From NCBI RefSeq assembly GCF_001417955.2, contig NZ_LKTM01000002.1, positions 1-64,000 of the forward strand: a DNA stretch of 64,000 bases, in the 5' to 3' direction. The DNA is from Mycobacterium gordonae (GTDB taxonomy: Bacteria; Actinomycetota; Actinomycetes; Mycobacteriales; Mycobacteriaceae). The first letter of the stretch is position 1, and each line of letters opens with the position of its first letter. The position numbers were made by a program, and so were the translations under genes. The notes below the pieces were generated by a model. It was not told the DNA's origin. It saw nothing but the letters and a program-made list of their open reading frames with translations, and made no database searches. Of the stretch, positions 9,614 through 19,281 are shown one piece after another.

Positions 9614-10572
9614 CGCGCGCCATCGGCGAACTGGACCGCTCGGCGCCGGTTTACATTGCGGGCCACCGCGGCCTGGTGGGGTCGGCCCTGCTGCGCCGAT
9701 TCCAAGACGAGGGCTTCACCAATCTTCTGCTGCGGTCGCGCACTGAACTGGACCTGACGGACCGTGCGGCTACCTTCGATTTCCTGCTTGACGCGCGCCC
9801 GCAGGTCGTCATCGACGCGGCAGCCCGGGTCGGCGGCATCATGGCGAATAACACTTATCCCGCTGACTTCCTCTCGGAAAACCTGCAGATTCAGGTCAAT
9901 CTGCTCGACGCCTCGGTCGCGGCTCGGGTCCCGCGGCTACTGTTCCTCGGATCGTCGTGCATCTACCCGAAACTGAGCCCGCAGCCGATCCCGGAGAGCG
10001 CGCTGCTCACCGGTCCGCTGGAGCCGACCAACGACGCCTACGCCATCGCCAAGATCGCGGGGATCCTCCAGGTTCAGGCGGTGCGCCGGCAGCACGACCT
10101 GCCCTGGATTTCGGCGATGCCCACCAACCTCTACGGGCCTGGCGACAACTTCTCGCCGTCCGGCTCTCACCTACTGCCGGCGCTCATCCGCAGATACGAA
10201 GAAGCCAAAGCCGGCGGAGCGCCGGAAGTGACCAACTGGGGCACCGGGACCCCGCGGCGCGAACTGCTGCACGTCGACGACATGGCCGGTGCGTGTCTGC
10301 ATCTGCTGGAGCACTTCGACGGGCCCACCCAGGTCAACGTCGGTACCGGCATCGACCACACCATCGCCGAGATCGCAGCGATGGTCGCGGACTCGGTGGG
10401 TTACACCGGCGAAACCCGCTGGGACAGCACCAAACCGGATGGAACGCCGCGCAAGCTGCTTGACGTCTCGATGTTGCGGGAGGCGGGATGGCAGCCGAAA
10501 GTCGGGCTGCGGGAGGGGATTGAGGCTACCGTGGCCTGGTATCGGGAGCACGCCGAGACGGTCCGGCAGTGA
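9610..10572 (+). CDS. epiA: GDP-L-fucose synthase-type epimerase/reductase
   Basis: A 320-aa protein of the GDP-4-keto-6-deoxymannose 3,5-epimerase/4-reductase family. [18 protein letters not shown] is the NADP-binding motif, [11 protein letters not shown] and [10 protein letters not shown] are hallmarks of fucose synthases, YAIAKIAG is the YxxxK, and [11 protein letters not shown] is also characteristic. It would turn the GmdA product into GDP-L-fucose or a related 6-deoxysugar. It matches Rv1512. It shares 4-bp overlaps with gmdA upstream and the FkbM gene downstream, so the three genes form one tight operon. Confidence 0.93.
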   Translation: MTRAIGELDRSAPVYIAGHRGLVGSALLRRFQDEGFTNLLLRSRTELDLTDRAATFDFLLDARPQVVIDAAARVGGIMANNTYPADFLSENLQIQVNLLDASVAARVPRLLFLGSSCIYPKLSPQPIPESALLTGPLEPTNDAYAIAKIAGILQVQAVRRQHDLPWISAMPTNLYGPGDNFSPSGSHLLPALIRRYEEAKAGGAPEVTNWGTGTPRRELLHVDDMAGACLHLLEHFDGPTQVNVGTGIDHTIAEIAAMVADSVGYTGETRWDSTKPDGTPRKLLDVSMLREAGWQPKVGLREGIEATVAWYREHAETVRQ

Positions 10573-11303
10573 ACAGGCTAGAGCGCATCCTGCGAAACAC
10601 GCTCCGTCGCAGGGGGATCGAGGTCTCCCACTATTTCCCGGAACTGGACTGGGAGCGCAATTTCCTGCGTCAGTTGCAAGCACATCAGGTCGCCGTGGTG
10701 CTCGACGTCGGAGCAAACTCGGGCCAGTACGCCACCGGTCTGCGCGAGAACGGCTACACCGGACGCATTGTCTCTTTCGAGCCGCTGTCCGGGCCGTATG
10801 CGACCTTGCAACGCAACGCCTCGACGGATCCGCAGTGGGACACCCGGCACTGCGCACTCGGTGACACCGACGGAACCATTTCCATCAATGTCGCAGGCAA
10901 CGAGGGTGCCAGCAGTTCGGCTCTGCCCATGTTGCAGCGCCACCAGGACGCCTTTCCGCCGGCAAATTACGTTGGCACCGAAGAGGTTCCGATACACCGA
11001 CTGGACTCCGTGGTCTCCGAAGTGCTGCGGCCGAACGATGTCGCGTTCCTCAAAATTGACGTGCAAGGCTTCGAGAAGCAGGTCCTCGACGGGGCCGAGT
11101 CGACGGTGAAAGACCGCTGCGTCGGTCTGCAGCTCGAACTGTCTTTCCAGCCACTCTATGAGGGCGGCATGCTGATTCGGGAAGCGCTGGAGCTCGTAGA
11201 TTCGCTGGGCTTCACCCTTGCCGCGTTGCTACCTGGTTTCACCGACCCCCGTAACGGGCGCATGCTGCAGGCCGACGGAATCTTCTTCCGCGGCAGCGAT
11301 TAA
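10569..11303 (+). CDS. FkbM-family methyltransferase (Rv1513-like)
   Basis: A 244-aa FkbM-type SAM methyltransferase. Motif I VVLDVGANSGQYATGLRENG lies at about 41-60; RIVSFEPLSGPYATL and DVAFLKIDVQGFEKQVLDGA follow, all typical of the family. FkbM enzymes methylate sugar or polyketide hydroxyls. The GTG start overlaps the epiA stop by 4 bp, which argues that the target is a GDP-6-deoxyhexose-derived residue. The stop overlaps the stop of the convergent glycosyltransferase by 4 bp. Confidence 0.88.
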   Translation: MNRLERILRNTLRRRGIEVSHYFPELDWERNFLRQLQAHQVAVVLDVGANSGQYATGLRENGYTGRIVSFEPLSGPYATLQRNASTDPQWDTRHCALGDTDGTISINVAGNEGASSSALPMLQRHQDAFPPANYVGTEEVPIHRLDSVVSEVLRPNDVAFLKIDVQGFEKQVLDGAESTVKDRCVGLQLELSFQPLYEGGMLIREALELVDSLGFTLAALLPGFTDPRNGRMLQADGIFFRGSD

Positions 11304-12106
11304 CCAGGCGGCTCCTTATTCGCTGACAGCCGTCCGAACACGCCTTCCCAGAATCGACTGTTGTAAGCGTAAAGTTCCCGGCCACGCAGGTAGGCGCGCG
11401 ATATCCGCCTGCCCCCATAGGGATAGCGGCCGTGCAGGTCACCCATGCGCCGCAGGTCCCCGAAAACGTCACTCGGTTCCCGGTGCGATCCCACTCCGGT
11501 GGTGTCGAATTCGCAGAACACCCGCTCAATGGTGACCGGCTCTCGCTGCAGCGCTGCGCGCAGTATGAATTCCTGGTCGGCCGCGATCCCGAAATCGAGG
11601 TCGTAGCCTCCGATCTTGTCCACCAGCGCAGACCCGAAGAACGACGCCTGGTGCGGAACGACCTGCTTGCCGGCCAGAAACTTCCGCAGGCTGAACGGGA
11701 TAGGACCACGCACCCGGTCCATGCCGATCAGGCGATCCATTCCGAAGCCCCACTGATCGCGTGCCGCCACCTTGCCCGAAAGCGCCTGCACCGCCCGGGA
11801 AATCACGTCAGGTTCGGAAAAGCGATCCGCGGAGTGCAGGAACCACAACAGGTCACCGGAGGCGTGCGCAATGCCCTGATTCATCGCGTCGTACCGGCCG
11901 CCGTCGGGCTCGGACTGCCAGTATTCGAAGGCGGGCCGGACCCCGGACAGATAGTCGCGGACCTCGTCGCCGGACCCGCCGTCGATGACGATGTGCTCGA
12001 TGAGTCCTTCGTAACGCTGCGCCCGCACGCTTTCCACCGTGCGTTTCAACCCTTCGAGGTCCTTGAAGGAGATCGTTATCACCGAGACGGTCGGAGCCGA
12101 AGTCAC
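11300..12106 (-). CDS. GT2 glycosyltransferase (Rv1514c-like)
   Basis: A 268-aa family 2 glycosyltransferase. It begins PTVSVITISFKDLEGLKRT, then HIVIDGGSGDEVRDYL in the nucleotide-sugar region and MNQGIAHASGDLLWFLHSAD, where HSAD stands in for the usual DxD. The GTG at 12106 was chosen because AGGAGAG sits 7 nt before it and the GT-A core begins a few residues later; a longer in-frame extension to 12163 lacks such a site. It runs with the methyltransferase and glycosyltransferase upstream (14061 to 11300) as one minus-strand operon. Confidence 0.86.
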   Translation of the reverse strand: MTSAPTVSVITISFKDLEGLKRTVESVRAQRYEGLIEHIVIDGGSGDEVRDYLSGVRPAFEYWQSEPDGGRYDAMNQGIAHASGDLLWFLHSADRFSEPDVISRAVQALSGKVAARDQWGFGMDRLIGMDRVRGPIPFSLRKFLAGKQVVPHQASFFGSALVDKIGGYDLDFGIAADQEFILRAALQREPVTIERVFCEFDTTGVGSHREPSDVFGDLRRMGDLHGRYPYGGRRISRAYLRGRELYAYNSRFWEGVFGRLSANKEPPG

Positions 12107-12143
12107 CGAATTCTCTCCTGATGCTGGTGCGGTGATCCGTGGA

Positions 12144-12998
12144 TCAACCGGTCTTGATACCAATGAACGTGCCCCGCAGATTCGCGGCGTAGGAACCTCC
12201 GAGCAGAGACTCGGCGATGCTCGGCTCCAGGTTCGCGTACTCCTCCAACACCAGGTCGAATCCGACGTCCTTCATCGCCTGCAGCAGATATTCACGTTGG
12301 ATCCAGAACGATCGGCGGTTGTCCCAGGACGCCCACTTCGCCGTTTCCCGCTTACCGAACGAGCGGTCGTCAGAAAACTCGGTGAACCACCTGCCGGGCA
12401 GGCCCTCGTGCTCGGTGGGGGCTGAGAGCATGAATTTCACCGGCTCGGGCCTCCTCAGCACCCGGTCGGTGAACTGCCGCGCCGTAGTGGGCAGCCGAAG
12501 CAACTTGTCACTGCGGTTGATGAGCGAGAAGTGCGTCTGCAGAATCAGCAGCTTGTTGGTCACCGCCGACAGGGTTTCCAGGTAGGCCTTGGGATTCTCG
12601 AGGTGGTAGTACAGACCGCAGCAGAACACCGCGTCGAAAACCCCGTGATCCGCGATGTTCAGCGCATTGTCCTGAACGAACTGCAGATTCGGCAGATCGG
12701 TCTTCGACTTGATGTGGTTGCAAGCCGCGATGTTCAGCTCACGAACCTCAATTCCCAGTACCTGAAAACCCAAGCGCGCGAACTCAGTTGCGTATCCGCC
12801 TTCAAGGCACCCGATATCGGCCAGGCGTCGCTCACTCTTGTCTCCGGGAAACACCGTGTCCAGGATGCCGCGCGACGACTTGAACCACGAATACTCGTCC
12901 ACCGACTGCGCTGCCCCGGGAATCGTGTAGGTGCCGTCGTCCAGGCGGACGTTGTGAGCGGTGAATTGCACCGCTGCGTCCGATTTTCCTGCCACCAT
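12144..12998 (-). CDS. SAM-dependent methyltransferase (Rv1515c-like)
   Basis: A protein of about 284 aa. ERRLADIGCLEGGYATEFAR is SAM motif I, followed by GFQVLGIEVRELN, LQFVQDNALNIADHGVFDAVF and CCGLYYHLENP. The ATG at 12998 was preferred: GGAAGG lies 12 nt upstream and the longer reading overlaps the preceding glycosyltransferase. The GLYYHLENP segment is common in sugar and lipid O-methyltransferases of surface-polymer clusters. It lies between two GT2 genes and probably methylates the sugar one of them adds. Confidence 0.82.
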   Translation of the reverse strand: MVAGKSDAAVQFTAHNVRLDDGTYTIPGAAQSVDEYSWFKSSRGILDTVFPGDKSERRLADIGCLEGGYATEFARLGFQVLGIEVRELNIAACNHIKSKTDLPNLQFVQDNALNIADHGVFDAVFCCGLYYHLENPKAYLETLSAVTNKLLILQTHFSLINRSDKLLRLPTTARQFTDRVLRRPEPVKFMLSAPTEHEGLPGRWFTEFSDDRSFGKRETAKWASWDNRRSFWIQREYLLQAMKDVGFDLVLEEYANLEPSIAESLLGGSYAANLRGTFIGIKTG

Positions 12999-13035
12999 CT
13001 GTTGCCAGATCCTTCCGTCGTCGTCTCGTGCCTTG

Positions 13036-14061
13036 TCAGCTATCAGCGGGACCGGCTGAGTGCCGCAGGCGGGATGGCCAAATATCCACGAGCCCCTTCC
13101 GGCTGGGCGTAGCGGCGGCGAGCTTGCGCCACTGGATCTTAAGCCGCCTCGCCGGGGTCGCCCAGCGGTGCTGTAGTGCCAGCATGGCAAATCTAGGGTG
13201 CGCTGCGATGGTGTTTTGCAGCGCGGCCTCACCCTCGGGGCCCGGGATCTCCGCGATATGGCGCAGGATCCAGTCCGCCATGAACGCGATCAGCTCCTCG
13301 CGCGCGGGGTCGCCGGCGAACACATCGAGCATCGCGTCGAACGTCGCAGCATGCCCCGGACCCTGGGTCAGCCAGAATTTGGCCGGGTCCATGACCTGGT
13401 TGTGCCACATACCTTCGGCATGCCGGCGATAGACGGACATGGTGTCGGGCAGCATGGCGATCTCGCCCCGGGCGGCGTGCCGGACGTGCAGGTGCCAGTC
13501 CAGCGGCATCACGTCGGCGGGGATGTCGTCGTAACGCGGCAGGCGGCGGTACATCACCGAATTGGTCTGGATGAAGTTCATCAGGATCAGCCCGTCGACG
13601 CTCAGGTTGCCCCGCACGTGGACCGGGGGAAATATCGAGTCTTTGGCGTAGCCGTCCTCCCAGACCACCCGCACGGGGTGGAAACACACGGTGGTCTCCG
13701 GATGCCGGTCGAGAAACGCCACCTGCTTGCGCAGCTTCAGCGGGTCGATCCAGTAGTCGTCGCCCTCGCACAACGCGATGTATTCGCCGCGAGACTCCGA
13801 CAGTGCGCCGACCAGATTCTTGTTGAGGCCCAAGTTCTCCGGCCGGTAGATCGGGCGGAACATGTTCGGGTACCGGCTTGTGTACTCGCGGATGATCGAC
13901 GGTGTGCTGTCGGTGGAGGCGTCGTCGGCGACGACGATTTCCACCGGGAAGTCCGTCTGCTGGGCGATGAAGCTGTCGAACGCCTGACGAACGTAGGTTT
14001 CCTGGTTGTGGGTGGTGGTGACGATGCTGACTTTGGGCGCGTCGACCGCCGGTTCGGTCAC
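13036..14061 (-). CDS. GT2 glycosyltransferase (Rv1516c-like)
   Basis: A 341-aa GT-A glycosyltransferase. PKVSIVTTTHNQETYVRQAF opens the fold, VEIVVADDASTDST holds the nucleotide-binding Asp residues, and IALCEGDDYWIDPLKLRKQ provides the DD metal motif near residue 100. The GTG at 14061 has an excellent AAGGAGG site 6 nt upstream, which rules out the longer frame to 14205. Length and place match Rv1516c. It is first in a three-gene minus-strand operon divergent from the GAP-like gene. Confidence 0.9.
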   Translation of the reverse strand: MTEPAVDAPKVSIVTTTHNQETYVRQAFDSFIAQQTDFPVEIVVADDASTDSTPSIIREYTSRYPNMFRPIYRPENLGLNKNLVGALSESRGEYIALCEGDDYWIDPLKLRKQVAFLDRHPETTVCFHPVRVVWEDGYAKDSIFPPVHVRGNLSVDGLILMNFIQTNSVMYRRLPRYDDIPADVMPLDWHLHVRHAARGEIAMLPDTMSVYRRHAEGMWHNQVMDPAKFWLTQGPGHAATFDAMLDVFAGDPAREELIAFMADWILRHIAEIPGPEGEAALQNTIAAHPRFAMLALQHRWATPARRLKIQWRKLAAATPSRKGLVDIWPSRLRHSAGPADS

Positions 14062-14365
14062 CGCGAGCCTCCTTCGTGCGCTGCGGCAGGGATCCGTTGG
14101 GTCGGCACCGCCGCCTTCGGGACGCCGGACGTACAGCACACGCTCGCGGAGTATAGCCAGCGTCGGGTGGCCCGGGGCCGCAACCGAACACCTGTGCGTG
14201 CGCAAACAACCTCAAAGCCGACGGCGGGTGCGCCGGTTCGCCCGCCTGTTCGAGGCGCTGTCGGCCGCAACACGCCCGATGCGGCAAACGTTGCTGCTCA
14301 GAGGACATATTTCAGTAATTTCTCAGTAACGCCACGAGCGGCGTCGTGTTTTAGTAACGTCCTCG
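14062..14365. promoter_or_regulatory. Divergent intergenic region, GT2 operon / GAP-like gene
   Basis: These 304 bases carry no supported gene. Near the GAP-like start, TCAGTAA occurs twice and TTAGTAACG once (about 14311-14360). An inverted repeat, CACGA then GCGGCG then TCGTG, lies between them. This could be an operator or promoter for the plus-strand gene; no regulator is identified. Confidence 0.35.
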
Positions 14366-15124
14366 GTGATGTGGTCGATGGTGTTGTTGATGGGCCTCGG
14401 GATGGCGATAGATCCTGCACGGCTGGGTTTTGCTGTCGTGATGATGTCGCGCAAGCGTCCCATGCTCAACCTCTTCGTCTTCTGGGCCGGCGGGATGGTT
14501 GCCGCCGTCGCCGTCGCCGTGGCGGTGCTCGTTTTCGTCCGCGAAGTTGCCGTGGTCGCCATACAGACCGCAGTCGCCATGGCCAACGACTTCCGCGAAA
14601 CCACAGTGGTGCTGTCGGGTGGGCGCCTTCAGGTCACCATCGGGGTCATCATGCTGATGCTCGCCATCCGCATGCTGGCGCAGTCCCGTGCACAGGCCGG
14701 GATCCCGGTAGCGGTGGGTAGCGGCGGACTGCCGACGATGGTGCTCGAGCAGCGTCCGCCGGGACTCTTCGCCCGGGCGGGTGCCCGCGTTCAGGGGATG
14801 CTGAACTGCGACGTGGTGTGGCCCGCATTCCTGGTCGGGATCGCGACATCGGTTCCGCCCATGGAGAGCGTGATCGCGTTGACCTTCATCATGGCCTCGG
14901 GAGCCGAGATCGGGACGCAGTTTGGGGCGTTCCTGGTGTTCGTGCTGCTGGTGCTCATGGTCATCGAGATTCCCTTGGTTGCCTACCTGGCGCTGCCGCA
15001 ACGTACCGAGCAGGTGATGATGCGGATTCAGACCTGGGTGCGCACGTACCGCCGCCAGATGACGGTGACGATCCTCTTCGGAGTCGGTTGCCTCACTCTG
15101 TTCCAGGGCGTGGCGGCTCTCTGA
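14366..15124 (+). CDS. GAP/Sap family glycolipid-addressing membrane protein (Rv1517-like)
   Basis: A 252-aa integral membrane protein with about six hydrophobic segments. MVLLMGLGMAIDPARLGFAV starts a first segment, FWAGGMVAAVAVAVAVLVFV is a strong helix, and C-terminal helices run to VGCLTLFQG. The layout fits the mycobacterial GAP family (Pfam Sap/SfLAP), whose members are needed to move glycopeptidolipids or sulfolipids to the cell surface; Rv1517 is a known homologue. Here it would act with MmpL12 in exporting the LOS-like lipid. The GTG start is immediately followed by ATG, so the true start may be one codon later. Confidence 0.82.
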   Translation: MMWSMVLLMGLGMAIDPARLGFAVVMMSRKRPMLNLFVFWAGGMVAAVAVAVAVLVFVREVAVVAIQTAVAMANDFRETTVVLSGGRLQVTIGVIMLMLAIRMLAQSRAQAGIPVAVGSGGLPTMVLEQRPPGLFARAGARVQGMLNCDVVWPAFLVGIATSVPPMESVIALTFIMASGAEIGTQFGAFLVFVLLVLMVIEIPLVAYLALPQRTEQVMMRIQTWVRTYRRQMTVTILFGVGCLTLFQGVAAL

Positions 15125-15166
15125 GCTGCTGCCAGGTGCGCTACGCCGCATCGAGATTGAAAAACG

Positions 15167-16216
15167 GTGCAACCCGACCACGCTGACCAATCAGCTGCCG
15201 TGCCTCGTGTTTCGGTGTGCATCCCGATGTACAACAACAGCGCCACCATCACCCGCGCATTACGCAGCATTCTCGACCAGGACGGCGTCGACTTCGAGAT
15301 CGTCGTGGTCGACGACGACTCCACCGACGATTGCGCCGCCATCGCTGCGGCCATGCTGCGGCCCCAGGACCGGCTGGTGCGCAACTCGCCCCGGCTGGGA
15401 CTCAACGGAAATCACAACAAGTGCCTGGAAGTCGCGCGCGGTGACCTGATCCAGTTTGTGCACGGCGACGACTGGCTGCTGCCGGGTGCCCTCAAGACCC
15501 TTGCCGCCTGCTTCGACGATCCCGCGGTGGGCGTGGCGTTCGCGCCGCGGCAGATCGAGACCGACGACGCCGACTGGGCGCGGCGTTACGGCCGGATCCA
15601 CACCCACTTTCGCAAACTCGATGAGTACAACCAGGGATCGTCGTTGGTCACCCAGATGGTGGCCCGCGGTGCCAAGGACAACTGGATCGGCGAACCGACC
15701 TGTGTGATGTTCCGTCGTCAGCTGGCGCTGGATGCCGGCGGGTTCCGTGCCGATATCTTTCAGCTGGTCGATGTCGACTTCTGGATGCGCCTGATGCTGC
15801 GGTCGGCAGTGCGTTTTGTCCCGCAGGAGCTTTCGGTGCGCAACCACACCACGGCGACGGCGACGACGCGAGTCATGGCGACCCGGCGCAACCTGCTGGA
15901 CCGCCAGCACGTACTCACCTGGATGATTTTGGATCCGATGTCGCCCAACCGTATTCGGATCGCCGCGGCCCTGTGGTGGATCCCCGCCTGGTTGGCTCTG
16001 TTGATCGAGGTCGCCATCCTGGGCCCGCAGCGTCGCCAGCACGTGAAGACGCTGGCCATGGCGCCCTTCCGTGAGTTCCGCCTCGCCCGTGAGCTGCGGG
16101 ATTCGACGATCCGGCCGGCTCAGCCGTCGATTTCGGCGGTCAGCCCGAACTCGGCGAACGTCTCGGATACCAGCTCGCGCAACGCTTCTGGAGAGTTCCG
16201 GCCGCCGGGCCGATAA
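15167..16216 (+). CDS. GT2 glycosyltransferase (Rv1518-like)
   Basis: A 349-aa GT-A glycosyltransferase: [20 protein letters not shown], then [14 protein letters not shown], and [14 protein letters not shown] as the metal-binding region near residue 105. A hydrophobic helix at about 265-285 may tether it to the membrane. The start is GTG at 15167; GTG at 15200, 11 codons further in, is possible and lies nearer the fold. Its last 97 bp overlap the 3' end of the convergent acyltransferase, so the final 30 or so residues may be weakly constrained. Confidence 0.86.
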   Translation: MQPDHADQSAAVPRVSVCIPMYNNSATITRALRSILDQDGVDFEIVVVDDDSTDDCAAIAAAMLRPQDRLVRNSPRLGLNGNHNKCLEVARGDLIQFVHGDDWLLPGALKTLAACFDDPAVGVAFAPRQIETDDADWARRYGRIHTHFRKLDEYNQGSSLVTQMVARGAKDNWIGEPTCVMFRRQLALDAGGFRADIFQLVDVDFWMRLMLRSAVRFVPQELSVRNHTTATATTRVMATRRNLLDRQHVLTWMILDPMSPNRIRIAAALWWIPAWLALLIEVAILGPQRRQHVKTLAMAPFREFRLARELRDSTIRPAQPSISAVSPNSANVSDTSSRNASGEFRPPGR

Positions 16217-17472
16217 GCGACCACGCTGACGAACACCCTGCCGGGGATCCGCCCGGACGCGACGAAAAGCTGGCCGCCCATGCCGTCCAACGCGCGCTTG
16301 CTGATGCCGGGCTCGATGAGTCGTCCGTATGCGAAGTCGGCGTCGGAGCCGTCCGGTCGGATCACCGCGGGATCCAGTGGACCCAGGTTGGAACAACCGA
16401 CCGGCAGGGCAGCCGAACCCAAGCCGACCCCTACCAGCTTCCGCGCCGCCCACGGCGGCGTCAGGGCGGCCAGCGGCAGCGGCGCCAGCAGCTCGTAGGC
16501 GTGCGCGGCCCGTTCGGTGAGCGCCTGTTTGAGCTTCCCGCGTATCTCCGTCAGATCCGACGCCGCGTCAGCGGGGTCGACGGCGATATTGGCGAAGGTC
16601 ATGGCGTTGCCGCGGGTGTCGTCTGCCACGCGCTGGCCCACCGGGAACGCCAGGGCCACGGTCCCGTCGGCGGCGTGCCGGCCCATGCGCGCGCCGAGTT
16701 TGGCGGCGAATCCCGCGAACAGCGAGTTGCTGGTGCCCCCGAGCCGCGCCGCGCAGGCATCCCAATGCGCGAGATCGACGTAGGCCACCAGGGTGGGCAC
16801 CACGACGGGGAGGTCGGCGCGCGCCGTCCGTGGGGCGGGCGGAGCTCCCGCGATCGACGATGTGAACTCTTTTCGGCCCTGCCGCGCCAGTCGCAGTCCG
16901 GCCGCCAGCGCCTTGGCCAGCTCCGGCGCAGATGCGAGCGTGAGCCGCGCGTCCTCGAGCACCGCCTGCCGACGGGTGCGCGAGCCGGGCGGGGGATAGC
17001 CCAAGTCCCGAATCCGGCCCTTGGCCGCGTCGGCGATCACCTCCACCAACCCCAGTCCGTCCACCAGCGTGTGTGACGCAACCAGGCTGATGGCCGCTCC
17101 CTCGTTCTCCAATGGCAGCACACCCAGGTGCCAGCCGGGCCCGAATTCGGGGTCGATGGGCCGGCAGGCGCGCTCGTATGCCCACGCGTTCACCTCGGCC
17201 CGGGGACGTGGCGTCCCGGCAATCTCCAGTTCCGGGCCCAGCGACACCACCCATCGGTCGCGGGCGAAAGGCAAGGGGGAGCGTTCAATTCGACGGCCCA
17301 GCAACCCATGGCCGAGGTTGTGGTGAAAACGGCGCAGCCCGTCGATATCGATCTGGCGCTGGTACAACCAGACAACCTGGGCAAGCGTCCCGTACCCGAG
17401 CGCCCGCACACCCAGGAACGACACCTGATCCATGTGCGCGAGTCGGTTGTCCACGATGGGGCAATTATCCAC
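16120..17472 (-). CDS. Condensation-type acyltransferase (PapA/WS-DGAT-like)
   Basis: About 450 aa. [18 protein letters not shown] contains the HxxxDG catalytic motif of the CoA-dependent acyltransferase/condensation superfamily near residue 135. Other family-like segments are [13 protein letters not shown] at the start and [12 protein letters not shown] in the second lobe, recalling the SN.GP stretch of WS/DGAT enzymes. It probably transfers an acyl chain to a sugar hydroxyl. The start is uncertain: GTG at 17472 keeps the N-terminal motif, TTG at 17496 and ATG at 17433 are alternatives. No counterpart is recalled in M. tuberculosis, where the small Rv1519 sits here. It is divergent from fadD25, which could supply its acyl substrate. 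Confidence 0.75.
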   Translation of the reverse strand: MDNCPIVDNRLAHMDQVSFLGVRALGYGTLAQVVWLYQRQIDIDGLRRFHHNLGHGLLGRRIERSPLPFARDRWVVSLGPELEIAGTPRPRAEVNAWAYERACRPIDPEFGPGWHLGVLPLENEGAAISLVASHTLVDGLGLVEVIADAAKGRIRDLGYPPPGSRTRRQAVLEDARLTLASAPELAKALAAGLRLARQGRKEFTSSIAGAPPAPRTARADLPVVVPTLVAYVDLAHWDACAARLGGTSNSLFAGFAAKLGARMGRHAADGTVALAFPVGQRVADDTRGNAMTFANIAVDPADAASDLTEIRGKLKQALTERAAHAYELLAPLPLAALTPPWAARKLVGVGLGSAALPVGCSNLGPLDPAVIRPDGSDADFAYGRLIEPGISKRALDGMGGQLFVASGRIPGRVFVSVVAYRPGGRNSPEALRELVSETFAEFGLTAEIDG

Positions 17473-17523
17473 CCCGTTTGGAATCCCGTTTTCCAAAGCT
17501 GGGTCCTCGGCAAAGGTAGTCTG

Positions 17524-19278
17524 ATGTCCGTGGTTGAATCCTCACTTCCCAATGTCGTGCGCGAGCGTGCGAGTCTGCAGCCCAACGACATTGCGCTGAC
17601 CTATATCGACTACGACCATTCCTGGGACGGCGTCGAGCTGACCCTGACCTGGTCACAGCTGTATGTGCGCATGCTCAACCTCGCCGCGCTGATCCGCGAG
17701 CACGCGACGACCGGGGACCGCGCGCTGATTCTGGCGCCGCAGAGCCTGGACTACATCGTGAGTTTCCTGGCGTCGCTACACGCCGGGGTCATCGCCGTAC
17801 CGCTTTCGGTTCCAATGGGCGGCGCCCACGACGAACGCACGGCGTCGGTGCTGGCCGACACCTCGCCGGCCGTGGTGTTCACGGCGTCGTCGATCGTCGA
17901 CAACGTGGCGGAGTACGTCCGGGAGCAGCCGGGCGACGTCAAGACCGAGATCATCGAACTCGACAAGCTGCAGCTGGACGGTCGGCCGGGCGCGGCCGGC
18001 CGCGCCCGGTATGACCAGCCGGAGACGATCTACCTGCAGTACACCTCCGGCTCCACCCGCACCCCGGCCGGGGTGATGGTGTCGAACAAGAACCTGATGG
18101 CGAACTTCGAGCAGATCATGACCGCCTACTACGGCGTCTACGGCAAACTCGCGCCGCCGGGATCGACCGTGGTGTCGTGGCTGCCGTTCTACCACGACAT
18201 GGGCTTCATCCTGGGACTGATCATGCCCATCCTGACGGGCATGCCGGCGAAGCTGACCAGCCCCATCGGATTCCTGCAGCGGCCGGCCCGGTGGATGCAG
18301 ATGCTCGGCAACAACACGCTGGGTTTCACCGCCGCGCCGAACTTCGCGTTCGATCTGGCATCGCGCAAGACCAAGGACGAGGACCTCGAAGGCCTGGACC
18401 TCAGCGGCATCCACGCCATTCTGAACGGCAGTGAGCGGGTGCAGCCCGTCACGCTGAAGCGGTTCGTCGACCGGTTCGCTCCGTTCGGACTCGACCCCAA
18501 GGTCATCCGTCCGTCCTACGGCATGGCCGAAACCACGGTGTACGTCGCCACCCGGCAGGCGGGGCAGCCGCCGAAGATCGTCAACTTCGACGCCACGAAG
18601 TTGCCGGACGGCCACGCCGAACGCATCGAAGGCGAAAGCGAAAGCAGCACACCGCTTGTCAGCTACGGCGTGGTGGACACCCAGGAAGTCCGCATCGTCG
18701 ATCCCGACACCGGAATCGAGTGCCCGGAAGGGACCGTCGGCGAACTCTGGGTACATGGCGGCAACGTCGCGTCCGGGTACTGGCAGAACCCCGAGACGAC
18801 GGCGGCCACCTTCGACGCGTCGATCGTCAACCCCACCCCCGGCACACCGGAGGGTCCGTGGCTGCGCACCGGGGACTCCGGGTTCTACTCCGAGGGCGAG
18901 CTCTTCATTCTCGGTCGCATCAAGGACCTGCTGATCGTGTACGGGCGCAACCACTCGCCCGACGACATCGAGGCGACCATCCAGACGGTCAGTCCGGGTA
19001 GGTGCGTGGCGATCGCGGTTCCGCAGGACGGCGTCGAGAAACTCGTCACCATCATCGAACTCAAGCAGAAGGACGAATCGCCAGAGGAGGCGGCGGAGCG
19101 TTTCAGCTTCATCAAACGTGAAGTCACGTCGGCGATTTCGAAGGCTCACGGCCTGAGTGCGTCCGACATCGTGCTGGTTGCCCAGGGTTCGATTCCGATC
19201 ACCACCAGTGGCAAACCCCGCCGCGCGCAGTGCGGGGAACTCTACCGCCGGGGCGAGTTCGTTCGGTTGGACGCTTAG
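17524..19278 (+). CDS. fadD25: Fatty acyl-AMP ligase FadD25
   Basis: A 584-aa adenylating enzyme of the FAAL group, matching Rv1521 in length and place. [19 protein letters not shown] is the P-loop-like A3 motif (about residues 170-190), SWLPFYHDMGFILGLIMP and SYGMAETTVY are FAAL hallmarks, WLRTGDSGF holds the ribose-binding Asp, and ITTSGKPRRAQCGELY the C-terminal catalytic Lys. FAALs make acyl-adenylates and load them onto a PKS ACP rather than CoA. The ATG at 17524 was chosen because upstream codons are a shadow of the divergent acyltransferase. It ends 3 bp before the convergent membrane protein. Confidence 0.94.
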   Translation: MSVVESSLPNVVRERASLQPNDIALTYIDYDHSWDGVELTLTWSQLYVRMLNLAALIREHATTGDRALILAPQSLDYIVSFLASLHAGVIAVPLSVPMGGAHDERTASVLADTSPAVVFTASSIVDNVAEYVREQPGDVKTEIIELDKLQLDGRPGAAGRARYDQPETIYLQYTSGSTRTPAGVMVSNKNLMANFEQIMTAYYGVYGKLAPPGSTVVSWLPFYHDMGFILGLIMPILTGMPAKLTSPIGFLQRPARWMQMLGNNTLGFTAAPNFAFDLASRKTKDEDLEGLDLSGIHAILNGSERVQPVTLKRFVDRFAPFGLDPKVIRPSYGMAETTVYVATRQAGQPPKIVNFDATKLPDGHAERIEGESESSTPLVSYGVVDTQEVRIVDPDTGIECPEGTVGELWVHGGNVASGYWQNPETTAATFDASIVNPTPGTPEGPWLRTGDSGFYSEGELFILGRIKDLLIVYGRNHSPDDIEATIQTVSPGRCVAIAVPQDGVEKLVTIIELKQKDESPEEAAERFSFIKREVTSAISKAHGLSASDIVLVAQGSIPITTSGKPRRAQCGELYRRGEFVRLDA

Positions 19279-19281
19279 CTC

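Noticed and set aside
17128..17523. N-terminal extension of FadD25
   Set aside because: The 132 extra codons are antisense to the divergent acyltransferase, and the FAAL core starts at 17524 with the expected length.
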